Assembly: GCA_947461175.1 (NCBI GenBank)
Contig: CANHIY010000002.1
Coordinates: 1 to 62,969, forward strand
Reading direction: 5' to 3'
Length of the DNA: 62,969 nt
Source of the DNA: Bacteriovoracaceae bacterium
GTDB lineage: Bacteria > Bdellovibrionota > Bacteriovoracia > Bacteriovoracales > Bacteriovoracaceae
Shown here: one piece after another, positions 42,682 through 52,725 of the stretch
How the letters are laid out: the number at the start of each line of letters is the position of its first letter
Position numbering within the stretch: position 1 is the first letter of the stretch
Program-made: the position numbers and the translations under genes
Notes under the pieces: model-generated
The model's database searches: none
What the model saw: the letters and a program-made list of their open reading frames with translations, nothing else
What the model was told of the DNA's origin: nothing

Positions 42682-43623
42682 ATGAAATTTTATATATTTG
42701 TTTCAATTTTATTTTTAACTATTTCATGCAACTCATCTCAAAATTATTTCCAAAAAAATAATATGGATTCTTTGGGAGTCAACAATCCTGAGACAGATCC
42801 TGTTAATGGACCACCTATAGCCTTGGATTTTAATAAAACTATTAACAATGATTCTGATTACGTTCTTGAATTAGATTACTCTGATCCAGAAAAAGATCAT
42901 GCTGTCTTTTGTGAACTGAATAATAAAAAAAGTATCAACACATCGGATTGTTTGTGCATCAATGGCAAGTGCTCTGTGAGTGTTTATAAAAATTTAAATT
43001 ATAGTGGCGAAGGATCTTTTATTTTTACCTTAAAAACTTCTGATTCTCAGTCGACTACTGCCAGAGCAGTATTAACTATTTTAAATTCAGAAACATCGGT
43101 AGATATTGTGGATCCAAAGGATCCTAAAATTGACTGTGAAAAACTGAAGGTTTCAAATAAGGTTCACGAATTGGAATTAACTTTTACTGTTGATGATTTT
43201 GGGACTGCTTGGATTGATGGCAATCTGGTGGGGAGTAATACTCACTGGAAAAAATTGACAACCTATAAGACAACCATAAAGTCAGGTTGTCATTTGTTGG
43301 CCATTAAAGGTGAAGATAAGCTCAAATGGGTAAGTGGACTCATTGCATCTTTGAAAATTGATGGCAACCTTGTTTGGGTAAGTGGAGATAAGAATGATTT
43401 TTTAAAAGTTTATGGACCGGAAGATCCACCGATTAATTGGAATCAATTTGATTTTGATGATTCCATGTGGGGAGCTTCTTATAATTGTTCAAAGACATCT
43501 GACTGGATTTATTCCGATGCTTCTCAATTAAGCAATCTTGGTGCAAAGTGGATTTGGTGGACACCTTCTTGCAATAATCTTCAGAAGGCTTACTTTCGGC
43601 TAGGTTTTACTGTAAAGGACTAA
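42682..43623 (+). CDS. Lipoprotein with a possible galactose-binding-like domain
   Basis: 313 residues with a lipoprotein signal peptide (LFLTISC|NSS). Residues about 45-150 are an Ig/cadherin-like domain (LELDYSDPEKDHAVFCEL, FIFTLKTSD). The rest has the phrases GTAWIDGNLVGSNTHWKKL and WNQFDFDDSMWGAS, resembling jelly-roll carbohydrate-binding domains attached to glycosidases. Several cysteines suggest disulphides (CLCINGKC). It is convergent with the FHA-TonB gene, 26 bp away. Function unknown. Confidence 0.65.
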   Translation: MKFYIFVSILFLTISCNSSQNYFQKNNMDSLGVNNPETDPVNGPPIALDFNKTINNDSDYVLELDYSDPEKDHAVFCELNNKKSINTSDCLCINGKCSVSVYKNLNYSGEGSFIFTLKTSDSQSTTARAVLTILNSETSVDIVDPKDPKIDCEKLKVSNKVHELELTFTVDDFGTAWIDGNLVGSNTHWKKLTTYKTTIKSGCHLLAIKGEDKLKWVSGLIASLKIDGNLVWVSGDKNDFLKVYGPEDPPINWNQFDFDDSMWGASYNCSKTSDWIYSDASQLSNLGAKWIWWTPSCNNLQKAYFRLGFTVKD

Positions 43624-43649
43624 TCTGAAAAAAAGCGATATGAGATCAA

Positions 43650-45656
43650 TTACAATCTTCTTTCTTCAGAGCTAAAGTGCAATGGTTGTCTTACATCCAC
43701 AATTCCTCCTCCCTTTGGCTTAGGAAATGGAATAATTTGAAGAACTTTCCCCATGCAGTCTCTAAAATTTTTACTAATTTTATTTTCGGTTGATTCAATA
43801 CTAAATTTTTTTAAATGACCGAGGGGAGAAATGGAAAAATTTAAATCAAAACTTCCACTTCTCATTTCCGAGTTTAAGACGAGTTCCTGCTGGTAACAAT
43901 GTCTAAACTGCGGAATATATTCTTTTAGTATTTTTCGTAACAGTTCAGCATCCATGGACCCAAGGACGACTGTTTTGGTAGTAATGTTCATATTATCAAA
44001 AGTATTTTTTGAGGCGAGGCTCCTGAAGTTTACTTTTTGGTAGAGTCCACTTTTTGAAGCGTCACTTAGTTTAGTCATTTCTGAATTGGAAGATCTTATT
44101 GCGCCTGCACCATTAATTGATTCTGATACCATTAAGTCGGCATGGTTTCTTTGTCCAAAATGTTCTTTAGAGGATAGATTAATAGGTGTAGATTCGAGAG
44201 ATAGATCATTAAGGTTGGTACTTGATTTGAAGGAATAGGTTTTTTTTACAACTTGAACTGGCTCTGCCTTGACATTTTTTTGAGGAATTTCAAATGTCTC
44301 AACTCTTTGAGGTGTCTGTTCTTTTTTTTGCAATGAATTTATGACAACTTCTTTTTTTATTTGAGGTTGGTCAAAAATTTTCGGTAAATTTTGAGGTGGC
44401 GGCGGAGGTGGTTCTGATGGAGATTCAGGAGAAGGGTCAGCCACAAGGCTTGGATTTTCTGGTAAAACCTCTTCCGTTATGTTCTCTGGTTGATTTTGTT
44501 TTGAATCGTTTGCTTCGGGTGTCTCGACGTTTGTTAAAATCTCTTCTGGGATATCTTCTTCTATTGTGATTTCTTTTTGAACCTCGACTTCTTTAGGGAG
44601 TTCATAAATAACGGCAATTTCATTTTTTTTCTCAAAAATTTTATTTGGTTTATAGAAAGAAAATAAAATAGAGGGGAGGAAAAGAAGAAAGGAGAAAATG
44701 AGAATGTTTCTTAAACTTTCAGGTTGAGAAACCTTTTGGGATGAGTGAATAAAATTAAATTTTTCCTCAGTTAATCTTATTGAGATTTGTTGTATCCCAA
44801 AAGTAATAAAAAGTGCTGAGGTGAGATTTATCCTGGAGCTTATTTTTTCTGAATATTCATAGTCTTTCAATTTGTATAATTGGAAGTTTTTACCATTGAA
44901 TGACATGAATTTTTGCTTGGAGATAGTTTCGCCTGGAACAAATATGCAGTTTTTTTTATTTTTTGACTTTGAGAAGTATAAGTCACCATCAACGAGCTTT
45001 ATATACTCAATGTTTGTTATTTTTGATGAAAGGTAGTAGATGACTTCAAGACGCTTCTCTTTTTTTGAGGAGAAGATTTTTTCAGATGAACCAGATGAGT
45101 CAAGATCAATAAAGTTACTAAAGTTTAATGAATTTAGAGGAATTTCTTTTGTAGATTCAAATCGAGAATCATTAAATTCAATGTCACACTCTTCACCATC
45201 AACGATGACGAGTTTCTTCCGAGGTAAAAGTGTCTTTCTTTTTTCTACCTTTAATTCGGGAGTATTAATCGCTTCTGGTATTTCCTTTAATTTAACAGAA
45301 GTTTCTATCACTGTGGTTTGAATTTCTCTATTTTCCTCTTGATCAGTGTTAATGACATTAAATTCAATTATGTAGGAACCTATCAAAACTGAATCATTTG
45401 GTTTTAAAGTATTATGTGAAATCTTTAGTCCATTTAACCAGGTTCCATTTTTCGATTTTAAATCAATAATCTCAACAGAGTTTTGCTCATTAACAAAAAC
45501 GAGACAGTGTAGAGGAGATACTTGTGGATCATTGAGTCGAATTTTTAAATTTTCTGATGAGCCTATAAAAATTTTTTCATTTGGATCAGTTGATATTGAT
45601 ATAATATTTTGATCAGTTTCGTCTTTTATGTGGCGTATAGAAAACTTCAAATTCAT
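43650..45656 (-). CDS. FHA-transmembrane-TonB/AgmX-like protein, GltG-like
   Basis: 668 residues. Residues about 1-105 form a FHA domain (GSSENLKIRL, PLHCLVF, DLKSKNGTWLNG) that binds phosphothreonine in the cytoplasm. A transmembrane helix follows near residue 320 (ILIFSFLLFLPSILFSF). A long acidic, Pro/Glu-rich periplasmic linker comes next (PSEPPPPPPQNLP). The C terminus is an AgmX/PglI-type domain (LRKILKEYIPQFRHCYQQEL, then KVLQIIPFPKPKGGG), analogous to TonB. This matches the architecture of myxococcal GltG. It is the last gene of the gliding-type operon. It would link the inner-membrane motor to the envelope. Confidence 0.8.
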   Translation of the reverse strand: MNLKFSIRHIKDETDQNIISISTDPNEKIFIGSSENLKIRLNDPQVSPLHCLVFVNEQNSVEIIDLKSKNGTWLNGLKISHNTLKPNDSVLIGSYIIEFNVINTDQEENREIQTTVIETSVKLKEIPEAINTPELKVEKRKTLLPRKKLVIVDGEECDIEFNDSRFESTKEIPLNSLNFSNFIDLDSSGSSEKIFSSKKEKRLEVIYYLSSKITNIEYIKLVDGDLYFSKSKNKKNCIFVPGETISKQKFMSFNGKNFQLYKLKDYEYSEKISSRINLTSALFITFGIQQISIRLTEEKFNFIHSSQKVSQPESLRNILIFSFLLFLPSILFSFYKPNKIFEKKNEIAVIYELPKEVEVQKEITIEEDIPEEILTNVETPEANDSKQNQPENITEEVLPENPSLVADPSPESPSEPPPPPPQNLPKIFDQPQIKKEVVINSLQKKEQTPQRVETFEIPQKNVKAEPVQVVKKTYSFKSSTNLNDLSLESTPINLSSKEHFGQRNHADLMVSESINGAGAIRSSNSEMTKLSDASKSGLYQKVNFRSLASKNTFDNMNITTKTVVLGSMDAELLRKILKEYIPQFRHCYQQELVLNSEMRSGSFDLNFSISPLGHLKKFSIESTENKISKNFRDCMGKVLQIIPFPKPKGGGIVDVRQPLHFSSEERRL

Positions 45657-45675
45657 AGAATCTCAAGCTGTTAAT

Positions 45676-46527
45676 TTACTTAGGATTCTTTTCGGTTTGC
45701 AAAGATAACTCTTTAGATTTTATAAGCTTTAATAAAATTAAAGAGTCAGGTTGATGCGGATTGGTTTTGTCTGCAATGAGGGGCGCCAGGTTGTTTTTTG
45801 CCTGATTAAGATGGTTGGATAAGTAGAGGTAAGTGCTATAGGTTAGTAACCTATCAGAATTTTTCATTTCTTCCTGAGCGATTTTAGAAAAGACTCTTTC
45901 CGCTTCATTTAGGTTTTTACTGATAGTGTAGGCGAAACCCAAAGTGTACAAAATGAGTGGGTCTTTGTTTTCTTCTAATGGATTGAGTAAGTTTATTGCT
46001 TCCTGTGGTTGATTCATTCTTAGATGGAGTAGGGCTAAGTTATATCTTAATACCTTCGATTTAGGATTTATCTCAAGACCTTGATTAAATGAGTTTAAAG
46101 AAAGACCGAATCGATTTTGAATGAAGTAGATCATTCCTAGTAAATTAAGGGATGAAGATTTTTCAATCTTGTTTCTGCTTGAGCTTAAGACATATTTTGA
46201 AAAAAATACCGCTTTAGGGAAATCTTTTTTCATATAAAAGCAGTGTGCGACGTGATTATAGTATAACGAATGATCCTTCAATGTTTTAAATTTTTTTTCA
46301 AAAACCATTAGTGCATCATCAATGCTTCCTTGGTAGCAATGATCAAATGTTTGTTCTAGTGTGGGTATTTCCTTCGATGAACTCAGAAGAAAACTGTGGT
46401 AAGACTCATTTGCAAAAGCATTGAAATGAATGCTTTTATTTTTAGACTGCTCTTTCTTTGACGAGCATGAAGAAATAAAAATAAACAAAATGAGATTTAA
46501 TGTTCTCAAAAGAAGAATTCGTTTCAT
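45676..46527 (-). CDS. TPR lipoprotein, GltE-like
   Basis: 283 residues with lipobox FISSC and mature CSSKKEQ. The rest is tetratricopeptide-like (FPKAVFFSKYVL, SLLGMIYFIQNRFGLSLNSF, LHLRMNQPQEAINLL). The start overlaps the stop of the giant TPR gene by 4 bp. In Myxococcus the TPR lipoprotein GltE belongs to the Glt gliding complex, so this is its positional and architectural counterpart. Orthology not tested. Confidence 0.7.
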   Translation of the reverse strand: MKRILLLRTLNLILFIFISSCSSKKEQSKNKSIHFNAFANESYHSFLLSSSKEIPTLEQTFDHCYQGSIDDALMVFEKKFKTLKDHSLYYNHVAHCFYMKKDFPKAVFFSKYVLSSSRNKIEKSSSLNLLGMIYFIQNRFGLSLNSFNQGLEINPKSKVLRYNLALLHLRMNQPQEAINLLNPLEENKDPLILYTLGFAYTISKNLNEAERVFSKIAQEEMKNSDRLLTYSTYLYLSNHLNQAKNNLAPLIADKTNPHQPDSLILLKLIKSKELSLQTEKNPK

Positions 46528-49391
46528 TCAATAATATCCTCTTGCGTTCGATCAAGGAAAATGAGTGACTCATTTAGCTTTGAAAAACTAGAATTTAAAA
46601 AATCAAATTTGTTTTCCTCAACTAGGAAGCTACCACCGTTATTTAAATTTCTTAAAAATGTTTCCCGATCTTTTGTACACTTTAAGTGATTCTTCTGAAT
46701 ATTATCTGAAATTTTGAACATTTCTTTTAAGAAATCATCTTTAATTTCCTGGTCGAGACCCTGTGGATTGAGGGTAGAGATTTTTTGATGAGCGACGAAG
46801 GTAAGTTCGCACACAACATTTAGTCCTTGTAAAACAATTTCTGGTACCTCAGATTTCATGAGACTGTTTGAAAGTGAAATCTTTTGTGCTAGTTTTTTTA
46901 AATATGTTTCTAAACTGAAGTTGAATCTATCAGGATTGAATTCTTTCTCTTCCCAGATATTGTTATTTCGAAAATTTTTCGTTGCTTTTGTTAACTGTTC
47001 AAGACCAGTGAGGTCTATCAAGTTATTTCTTAATCCTAGGCCAGGTGAATTTAAGGATATTTTTTTTAGGTTATCTAAAGTAAGTATTTTAAGATAATAG
47101 TTTGTCATGATCTCTTTTCTTAGTGCTTTGACCAATTCTTCCTTAGGATTGAAGGACAATAGAGCGTTTACTTCTTGGTAGTTATCTAGATTAGAGAGGA
47201 TGTAGTCACTTATGATCGTACTTATTTCATTCTGGAAAATCTCATTTTGTGAAAGGCATCCTTTTAAAACATTTAAGCTTTTAATCTTTTCAAGATTCAA
47301 AGAGTCTGCATTCAAGATATTTACATAAATTCTAAAAAGTGAGTCATTTAAACTGTCTCTATCGTCACAAACCTTCATTAAGAATTTTTTTGAATTTTTT
47401 TCTGAGAAAGGAAAATCTTGAATGAGAGCGTAAAGTAGTAATTGGTCTATGATTTTCTTTTTGTTTTCAAGAAGATCCTTTTTTTTCATGTTGTTGAGAG
47501 AAAATTCAAATATTTTTCTTGAGTTATTCGGATCATTTTTCAAGGAGTAATAGGAGGCAAGGTTGATTGCTGCAATTGACTTTATGCTGTTTGGAATACG
47601 ACCATCTTTGAGAATTTTTAAGTTTATTTGATTATGTTCAGAATCTTTCGCGTTTTTTAAATCTGATTCTTTTCTTGAAAAGATGAGTTTTGAGAGGTTC
47701 TCGTCGATTTGCTCAGATTTATTTTTATCAAATCCTAAAAAACCAGTTCTTATTTTATACGCTTCCTGTATGAGTAGTGATAGCTGTTTTTTCTCAACCA
47801 TTTTGTCTATGAGCTCAAGCTCAAGTATTTGTTGTGATTCAGTCTTAGATGGAGCCAATTTGGAAAATTGTTCAATTTGATATATAGCATCTTCAAATTT
47901 TTCATTTTTTATAAAACGAGAAATAATGCTAGGGAAAATATCAGAGGCATAATCTCCTTTAGGATTCAATTTAAGGTATAATTCAAAAGAGGCGTCTAAG
48001 TTTTTTTGCAGAGATGAGTCTTCAATATTTGAATCATTCGCAATTTTCGCGATATTAAATAGTGCATTAAAAGCTTTTACTTTTCTTTCCTCAGAATTTT
48101 TTTGAGATCCAGCAAGGAGAGAGCTCAGGTAGTATTTAGAGGCTAGGGTAAACATCTTCTTCATGAAATAGGATTCAGCAAGAAAATAATGGTATTCACT
48201 TTTGTTTTCAGGGTCTAAAAAAATAAGTTCCTTCAAGTAGCCATCATAAAGATTAAAAATATCAGGATTTTTTGTAAGATTATCCTGAAACTTATCCTTT
48301 TTGATTAAGGCATCAAGGTAATTCGTAATTTTTTTCAATGATGTTAAGACTTCATCCTTAATCTCTGTTGACACAGCCTTTAGTTTTTTGCCTGTTCCCC
48401 AAATATCACGTTGAAGCCTTAAGTATTCATCAAACATTTTAAACTCTTCAAATGCAAGAAGTGACTCTCTTTTTACTTCCATACTTCTTTGGTGGAAGCT
48501 GTTTTTTTCTATAGACTCATTTGCTAGGGTAAGGATTTTGAAAGTATCGTTTTTTTTTCCTGAAGTTCGGCATGCTTCTGCATAAAGGAGTAGAAAGGTG
48601 ATTTTCTCTTGAGGATCTCTTATTCTATTAAAAAAATTAATTCCCTCTTGAATTTTATTGTTTGAAATATAAAGGATCATTTTAAGCCTCATGATTTGAT
48701 CTTTAAACTGAGTGGATTCAGTTCGGATCATAAGACCATAGCCTCTTTCTAAAGAAGCTAGCGCCTCTTTAGGTTTCGAAGTTTTCAGATAGGCCCAGGC
48801 AAGCTGATAGTAATTCCTTACAACAAACTTATCTAAAGGTTTTTTATTAATAATGGAAGTAAAGTGTTTGATAGCTTGAGAAAACATCTTACTATTCATG
48901 TAATAATCTGCAAGCATTTCCTCTGCAAAGTATGAGGTGGATTTATTCACATTACTACAAGGTTCAATAGCTTTTAATAGATAACCTTCAATTGATCTTG
49001 AATTCCCATAATTCTTTGAGTTTACGGCAAGTCTGTAGAGGATTTGACTTCTAATCCCACAATCATTTATTCCCTCTGAAGCTTTCTTGCCAATTTTTTC
49101 AATCTTTTCAAATTCTTCTTGAGTATCTTTAAAAAAAAAGGACTTATCTTGATTATCACTCTTAGAAAGATAATTATTATTTTCTTTTTCAAAAATAAGC
49201 TTAAGCCGTTCAGAGTAAGCCTCAATTAGTCTTAAAGTGTTTTCTGGTTTTGCATCCTTTTTTTCGAGAAATTTGATTTCTTCATTTGTTAGGTCCAGAA
49301 TCTTTTTCCACTTTTCTTCATCAAATGAGTGTGTTGGACTCGAAATAAGGATCATGCTCAAACAGATGATAAAAAATTTCCTAATTTTCAT
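46524..49391 (-). CDS. Giant exported TPR protein, GltD-like
   Basis: 955 residues with a signal peptide (CLSMILISSPTHSF). Many helix-turn-helix repeats follow TPR spacing (for example AEEMLADYYMNSKMFSQAI, YYQLAWAYLKTSKPKEAL, YLAESYFMKKMFTLASKYY-like phrases). It is periplasmic, rich in Lys, Asn and Asp. Overlaps of 4 bp with both neighbours indicate strong coupling with the ExbD-like gene and the TPR lipoprotein. Giant TPR proteins (AgmU/GltD) occur in the Agl/Glt gliding complex. Orthology is inferred from order only. Confidence 0.75.
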   Translation of the reverse strand: MKIRKFFIICLSMILISSPTHSFDEEKWKKILDLTNEEIKFLEKKDAKPENTLRLIEAYSERLKLIFEKENNNYLSKSDNQDKSFFFKDTQEEFEKIEKIGKKASEGINDCGIRSQILYRLAVNSKNYGNSRSIEGYLLKAIEPCSNVNKSTSYFAEEMLADYYMNSKMFSQAIKHFTSIINKKPLDKFVVRNYYQLAWAYLKTSKPKEALASLERGYGLMIRTESTQFKDQIMRLKMILYISNNKIQEGINFFNRIRDPQEKITFLLLYAEACRTSGKKNDTFKILTLANESIEKNSFHQRSMEVKRESLLAFEEFKMFDEYLRLQRDIWGTGKKLKAVSTEIKDEVLTSLKKITNYLDALIKKDKFQDNLTKNPDIFNLYDGYLKELIFLDPENKSEYHYFLAESYFMKKMFTLASKYYLSSLLAGSQKNSEERKVKAFNALFNIAKIANDSNIEDSSLQKNLDASFELYLKLNPKGDYASDIFPSIISRFIKNEKFEDAIYQIEQFSKLAPSKTESQQILELELIDKMVEKKQLSLLIQEAYKIRTGFLGFDKNKSEQIDENLSKLIFSRKESDLKNAKDSEHNQINLKILKDGRIPNSIKSIAAINLASYYSLKNDPNNSRKIFEFSLNNMKKKDLLENKKKIIDQLLLYALIQDFPFSEKNSKKFLMKVCDDRDSLNDSLFRIYVNILNADSLNLEKIKSLNVLKGCLSQNEIFQNEISTIISDYILSNLDNYQEVNALLSFNPKEELVKALRKEIMTNYYLKILTLDNLKKISLNSPGLGLRNNLIDLTGLEQLTKATKNFRNNNIWEEKEFNPDRFNFSLETYLKKLAQKISLSNSLMKSEVPEIVLQGLNVVCELTFVAHQKISTLNPQGLDQEIKDDFLKEMFKISDNIQKNHLKCTKDRETFLRNLNNGGSFLVEENKFDFLNSSFSKLNESLIFLDRTQEDIIE

Positions 49392-49864
49392 TTAGGACCT
49401 ACAATAAATTTAAATTTTTCGAACCCACATAGTGCAGTTGTTGTCATGATCTGATTGACATGCTTTGATGCGACACTTTGATCAATGACCAGGTTTAAAA
49501 CGATGTTTTTTGATTTAGAGCCTTTTAGAGTTTCATCAATTTTTATTTTCTCAAAATCTTTTTTTAAGTTTTTTTCTATTTTTTTCACGGTTTCTTCGTC
49601 ATTTATATTTCCAATCAGTTTTGATTCATAAAAGATGTCTAATTCTTTATTTATTTGAATAACGGGCGCGAAAGTGGTGTGTTTCTTTGAAAGAGATTCT
49701 GCTAGTTTTAAGTTTGTGACTAGGTCGAGTTTTAAATCAGAAGGATTATAGCTGAATAATAAAAAAACTAATATAATACTTAGGACATCAAGAAGTGAGG
49801 TAATGTCAAGATCTATTGAGGTGTTTGATCTCTTGTTTTTTTTATTTATTAGAAATTTCTTCAT
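49388..49864 (-). CDS. ExbD/TolR-like motor subunit (second), AglS/AglQ-like
   Basis: 158 residues from ATG 49864; a TTG at 49888 is possible. One transmembrane helix with the conserved acidic residue (DITSLLDVLSIILVFLLFSY), then a periplasmic domain ending in ALCGFEKFKF. ExbD/TolR proteins form the proton-driven partner of the TolQ-type subunit. It overlaps the upstream ExbD-like gene by 23 bp and the downstream TPR gene by 4 bp. Two ExbD-like proteins with one TolQ-like protein is the AglRQS arrangement. Confidence 0.85.
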   Translation of the reverse strand: MKKFLINKKNKRSNTSIDLDITSLLDVLSIILVFLLFSYNPSDLKLDLVTNLKLAESLSKKHTTFAPVIQINKELDIFYESKLIGNINDEETVKKIEKNLKKDFEKIKIDETLKGSKSKNIVLNLVIDQSVASKHVNQIMTTTALCGFEKFKFIVGPK

Positions 49865-50327
49865 TGCTTTTTTCTTGTTCAAATACAATTTGAGTAAAAA
49901 GTTTATTGGTTAGTTTTGGATCCTGAGTTAAGTCAATCGCTTCAATTGCCTTGTTGAATTTTACTTCTGGCCTTGTACTGATTCGAATTGTGTTTTCATT
50001 GGGATTACTTTTCTTAAGATCCATCAGAAAAGTTATGATCTCTTTTCGTTGAAGATAATTAAAATTTTTTTTTGTAATTTCCTTGAGTCCAAATTCAATG
50101 TCCAGAGATTCTTCATTTGGGATTACTACCAAATTAAAGTTACGATCATCACCTTGACTAATGATTTCTTTTTTTATTGGGGTTGAAATATTTATTTCAT
50201 AAACATCTACTAGCTGTGCAGAGGATAAGAGAAAAAAAATAAATATAAAAATTGCATCCATTATTGGTACGAGATTCAATTTTTCTGGTTTTTTAAATTT
50301 TTTTTGTTGAAAAACCCATTGTCCCAT
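49842..50327 (-). CDS. ExbD/TolR-like motor subunit (first), AglQ/AglS-like
   Basis: 161 residues. A cytosolic lysine-rich N terminus leads into one helix with the key aspartate (LVPIMDAIFIFIFFLL), then a periplasmic domain (KREIITFLMDLKKSNPNENTI-like segment). It follows the TolQ-like gene by 5 bp. Together with it and the next gene it forms the putative proton-driven motor. Confidence 0.87.
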   Translation of the reverse strand: MGQWVFQQKKFKKPEKLNLVPIMDAIFIFIFFLLSSAQLVDVYEINISTPIKKEIISQGDDRNFNLVVIPNEESLDIEFGLKEITKKNFNYLQRKEIITFLMDLKKSNPNENTIRISTRPEVKFNKAIEAIDLTQDPKLTNKLFTQIVFEQEKSNEEISNK

Positions 50328-50332
50328 TTTTA

Positions 50333-51007
50333 TTACTCGTCCTTTACGACTATTTTTCTTGTGGATAACAGGTCGGTAAGTTTAAAAGATTTCTCCTCTA
50401 TGTCTTTTACGATCTTTTCACCTTTATTTACAAGATAGGTATGAAACACCATGAGAGTAATTGCAGATATTAGGCCCAGTGCTGTAGTGTTCATCGCTAC
50501 AGCTATACCTTCAGCTAAAAGTTTTCCTTTCTCACCGGGGTCTGCATTAGCAACAGCAGCAAATGATTGGATTAAACCTTGAATTGTTCCAAGAAGCCCT
50601 AAAAGTGTTGATAGATTGGAGGCAAGGGATAAATACGATAATTTATCTTCTACCTTGGGAGAGACCTCCATAATAGATCCGATAAGTGCATCCTCAATCT
50701 GGTCTTTGGTTTGATTTGCCCTTTTAAGACCATTTTTAAGAACAAAGGCAAGAAGCGATTTTGAATCCGAACAAAGCTGAATCGCCTTTTGAACTTCATT
50801 CGAAATAACAAGTTTTTTTATGGCTTCTAGTAAGCTTGTACCATTAATTGAGAAACGTTGATAACTCACGAACCTTTCAAGAGTGATGCCTAGTCCTAAA
50901 CACCAAACACCAAGAATAATCCACATAAAGATGCCGCCTTCATTCATAAAGACTGCAATGCTTTGTATTGTTTGGGGTGCATTTTTCATCAAGACTTCAG
51001 GATTCAT
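50333..51007 (-). CDS. MotA/TolQ/ExbB-family motor subunit, AglR-like
   Basis: 224 residues from ATG 51007, 8 bp after AAGGGAGA; ATG 51013 is nearer. Three membrane helices; the family core GLLGTIQGLIQSFAAVANAD and GIAVAMNTTALGLISAI is intact, with the threonines that line the proton path. It would form the ring around the two ExbD-like proteins and power an envelope-spanning machine. The neighbouring FHA/TPR genes point to the Agl rather than Tol-Pal system. Confidence 0.9.
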   Translation of the reverse strand: MNPEVLMKNAPQTIQSIAVFMNEGGIFMWIILGVWCLGLGITLERFVSYQRFSINGTSLLEAIKKLVISNEVQKAIQLCSDSKSLLAFVLKNGLKRANQTKDQIEDALIGSIMEVSPKVEDKLSYLSLASNLSTLLGLLGTIQGLIQSFAAVANADPGEKGKLLAEGIAVAMNTTALGLISAITLMVFHTYLVNKGEKIVKDIEEKSFKLTDLLSTRKIVVKDE

Positions 51008-51030
51008 ATCCATTTCTCCCTTAAATCATT

Positions 51031-51324
51031 TTATTTTAATCCCAGTATTTCAATATCAGTAAATTCATTTAGGTTGTCGCGCTCGTAAAGTTTCTCTTTG
51101 ATTGTTTTTCGCTCTGATTCTTTTATCATTAAGTCATCAGGGTTCACGTATTCTCCATCAATACTTATATTCCCAAGATCTATTTTTTCGTATTTCTTAA
51201 ATTCTACTTTTTCGATTGTTTTTCCTTCCTTTTTCTTCAAGGACTCATTCTCTTGGGCGTTCAAAAGTGTTCTATTGCTAACTACCAAAAAGACTAATAG
51301 CATAAGGAGTTTTTTAGACTTCAT
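51031..51324 (-). CDS. Small exported protein of the gliding-type operon
   Basis: 97 residues from ATG 51324, which overlaps the TPR gene stop by 11 bp; a longer form would begin at 51372. Signal peptide LLMLLVFLVVSNRTLLNAQ. The mature part is charged with a short motif-like region (DLGNISIDGEYVNPDDLMIK). Similar small exported proteins occur beside TolQ/TolR genes in gliding clusters, but I cannot name it. The AglR-like gene follows by 23 bp. Confidence 0.65.
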   Translation of the reverse strand: MKSKKLLMLLVFLVVSNRTLLNAQENESLKKKEGKTIEKVEFKKYEKIDLGNISIDGEYVNPDDLMIKESERKTIKEKLYERDNLNEFTDIEILGLK

Positions 51325-52708
51325 TTTTTTTATCCTTTTCGCAATTCGATTTAATGGAAAAGGAGTAGTCACCTATTTCATCTGCCCAGAATTCTCCGTC
51401 AAATTTCCAAAAGTGCTCATTTTCTTTCACGTCAATTTCTATGTTTTCGTTTTGAATTTTTAAATCACTTTGATTGTTCCTTCCAATTATTGATTCTTTT
51501 TTCCTTTCCAGTGTTCTTATTTTTAATTCTAGAATACTGTTTTCAAATTTATTTACTTGTTCTTGATAAAGACTGATCTGCTTTTTAGTCATATCGAAAA
51601 GTAATCCAAGATTTTGTTCCTTATGATTTTTAAGAAGAGTTAAGAGGGTGTCTCTTTTTTTAGTTTTCTTTAGTTTTTTTATGATTGCATACTCATCATT
51701 TATTTTTTTGAGTTGATTTAGGGCGAATTGAAATTTTGGATTATTGTTTATGCTCTTGAGGAAAGATTGGGTGAAATTGTTCCCATCAATTTTTTCTGTT
51801 GGTTTATTTTGAAAAATCATTTTCAACATTTTTTCACGATCTAGTTTTTCAAGGTTTTTCAATTGTTCAAGATTTTTATTGAATTTGTTAATTGATTTTT
51901 CCGATAGATCAGAGACTTCGTTCCAGAGACATAATCGGTAGTTCGAAAGAATCGTTAAGTATTCAGCTTCGGGGTAGAACCTGTCTTTTAAAAGGGGCGA
52001 TTTAAAGGTTGCGAGAAGGCCGAGAGTTCGATTATATTTTTTTTGAAAGTAATAGATCCATGATTTCTCCAATAATGTGTTTATAAATGTTACGGACCTC
52101 TTATCAATGACTGAAAAAAATTTGAGTGATTTTTCCATTTGAGCTTCGTTAAAGGCTTTTCTTCCAATGATCATCGTGCAGTTATTCAAAATACTATCAT
52201 AGTACTTTAAGGTGTTTAGATCATGTTTGTACCTCTTCTTCTGAATCAAGCTACTTAGTATACATTCTTTTATGGATCCTTTTAATTTCTCATCTTGATT
52301 TTCTTTATTATAAATTTGAGAAATAATGAGTCTTGATTCTGGATAGTAGGAGCTTTTTTTGCTTACCTTTAAAAGATGATACAAAGCCTTTTTATTTTCT
52401 TTTTGAAGATATTCTTTTTTTCCAAGGAGATAGCTTAGTGCTTCGTTTTCAACTTTTTGGAAGTTGTACTCCTTCTCAAAAGAAATTACTTCAATGTTTA
52501 TATTTTCGAGAACCTGGTTCAACATTTTTGAGTAAAGATCTTTTTTCTTTATTTTTTTTTCAGCCTCTTCTTTCATTAAGACGTAAGTTGTGTTCCACAT
52601 ACCTTTTTGATAAAAATTTTCATATGAAGTTGAACCACCAAATGCGAGGATTCCTTGCCCGAAGACACTCATTGAAATTGCTAGGTAGAATAATTTCAAA
52701 GTTTTCAA
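51314..52708 (-). CDS. Exported TPR-like protein, possibly GltC-like
   Basis: 464 residues starting at TTG 52708, with AAAGG upstream and no nearer ATG. Signal peptide (LAISMSVFGQGILAFGG). Helical repeat pattern with many Lys/Leu (EALSYLLGKKEYLQKENKK, SWIYYFQKKYNRTLGLL, YLTILSNYRLCLW), then a long coiled-coil-like segment (residues about 320-410). Its place next to the OM barrel and its size fit a periplasmic TPR subunit like GltC. Assignment by context only. Confidence 0.65.
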   Translation of the reverse strand: MKTLKLFYLAISMSVFGQGILAFGGSTSYENFYQKGMWNTTYVLMKEEAEKKIKKKDLYSKMLNQVLENINIEVISFEKEYNFQKVENEALSYLLGKKEYLQKENKKALYHLLKVSKKSSYYPESRLIISQIYNKENQDEKLKGSIKECILSSLIQKKRYKHDLNTLKYYDSILNNCTMIIGRKAFNEAQMEKSLKFFSVIDKRSVTFINTLLEKSWIYYFQKKYNRTLGLLATFKSPLLKDRFYPEAEYLTILSNYRLCLWNEVSDLSEKSINKFNKNLEQLKNLEKLDREKMLKMIFQNKPTEKIDGNNFTQSFLKSINNNPKFQFALNQLKKINDEYAIIKKLKKTKKRDTLLTLLKNHKEQNLGLLFDMTKKQISLYQEQVNKFENSILELKIRTLERKKESIIGRNNQSDLKIQNENIEIDVKENEHFWKFDGEFWADEIGDYSFSIKSNCEKDKKNEV

Positions 52709-52725
52709 CTCTTTACCTTTATATC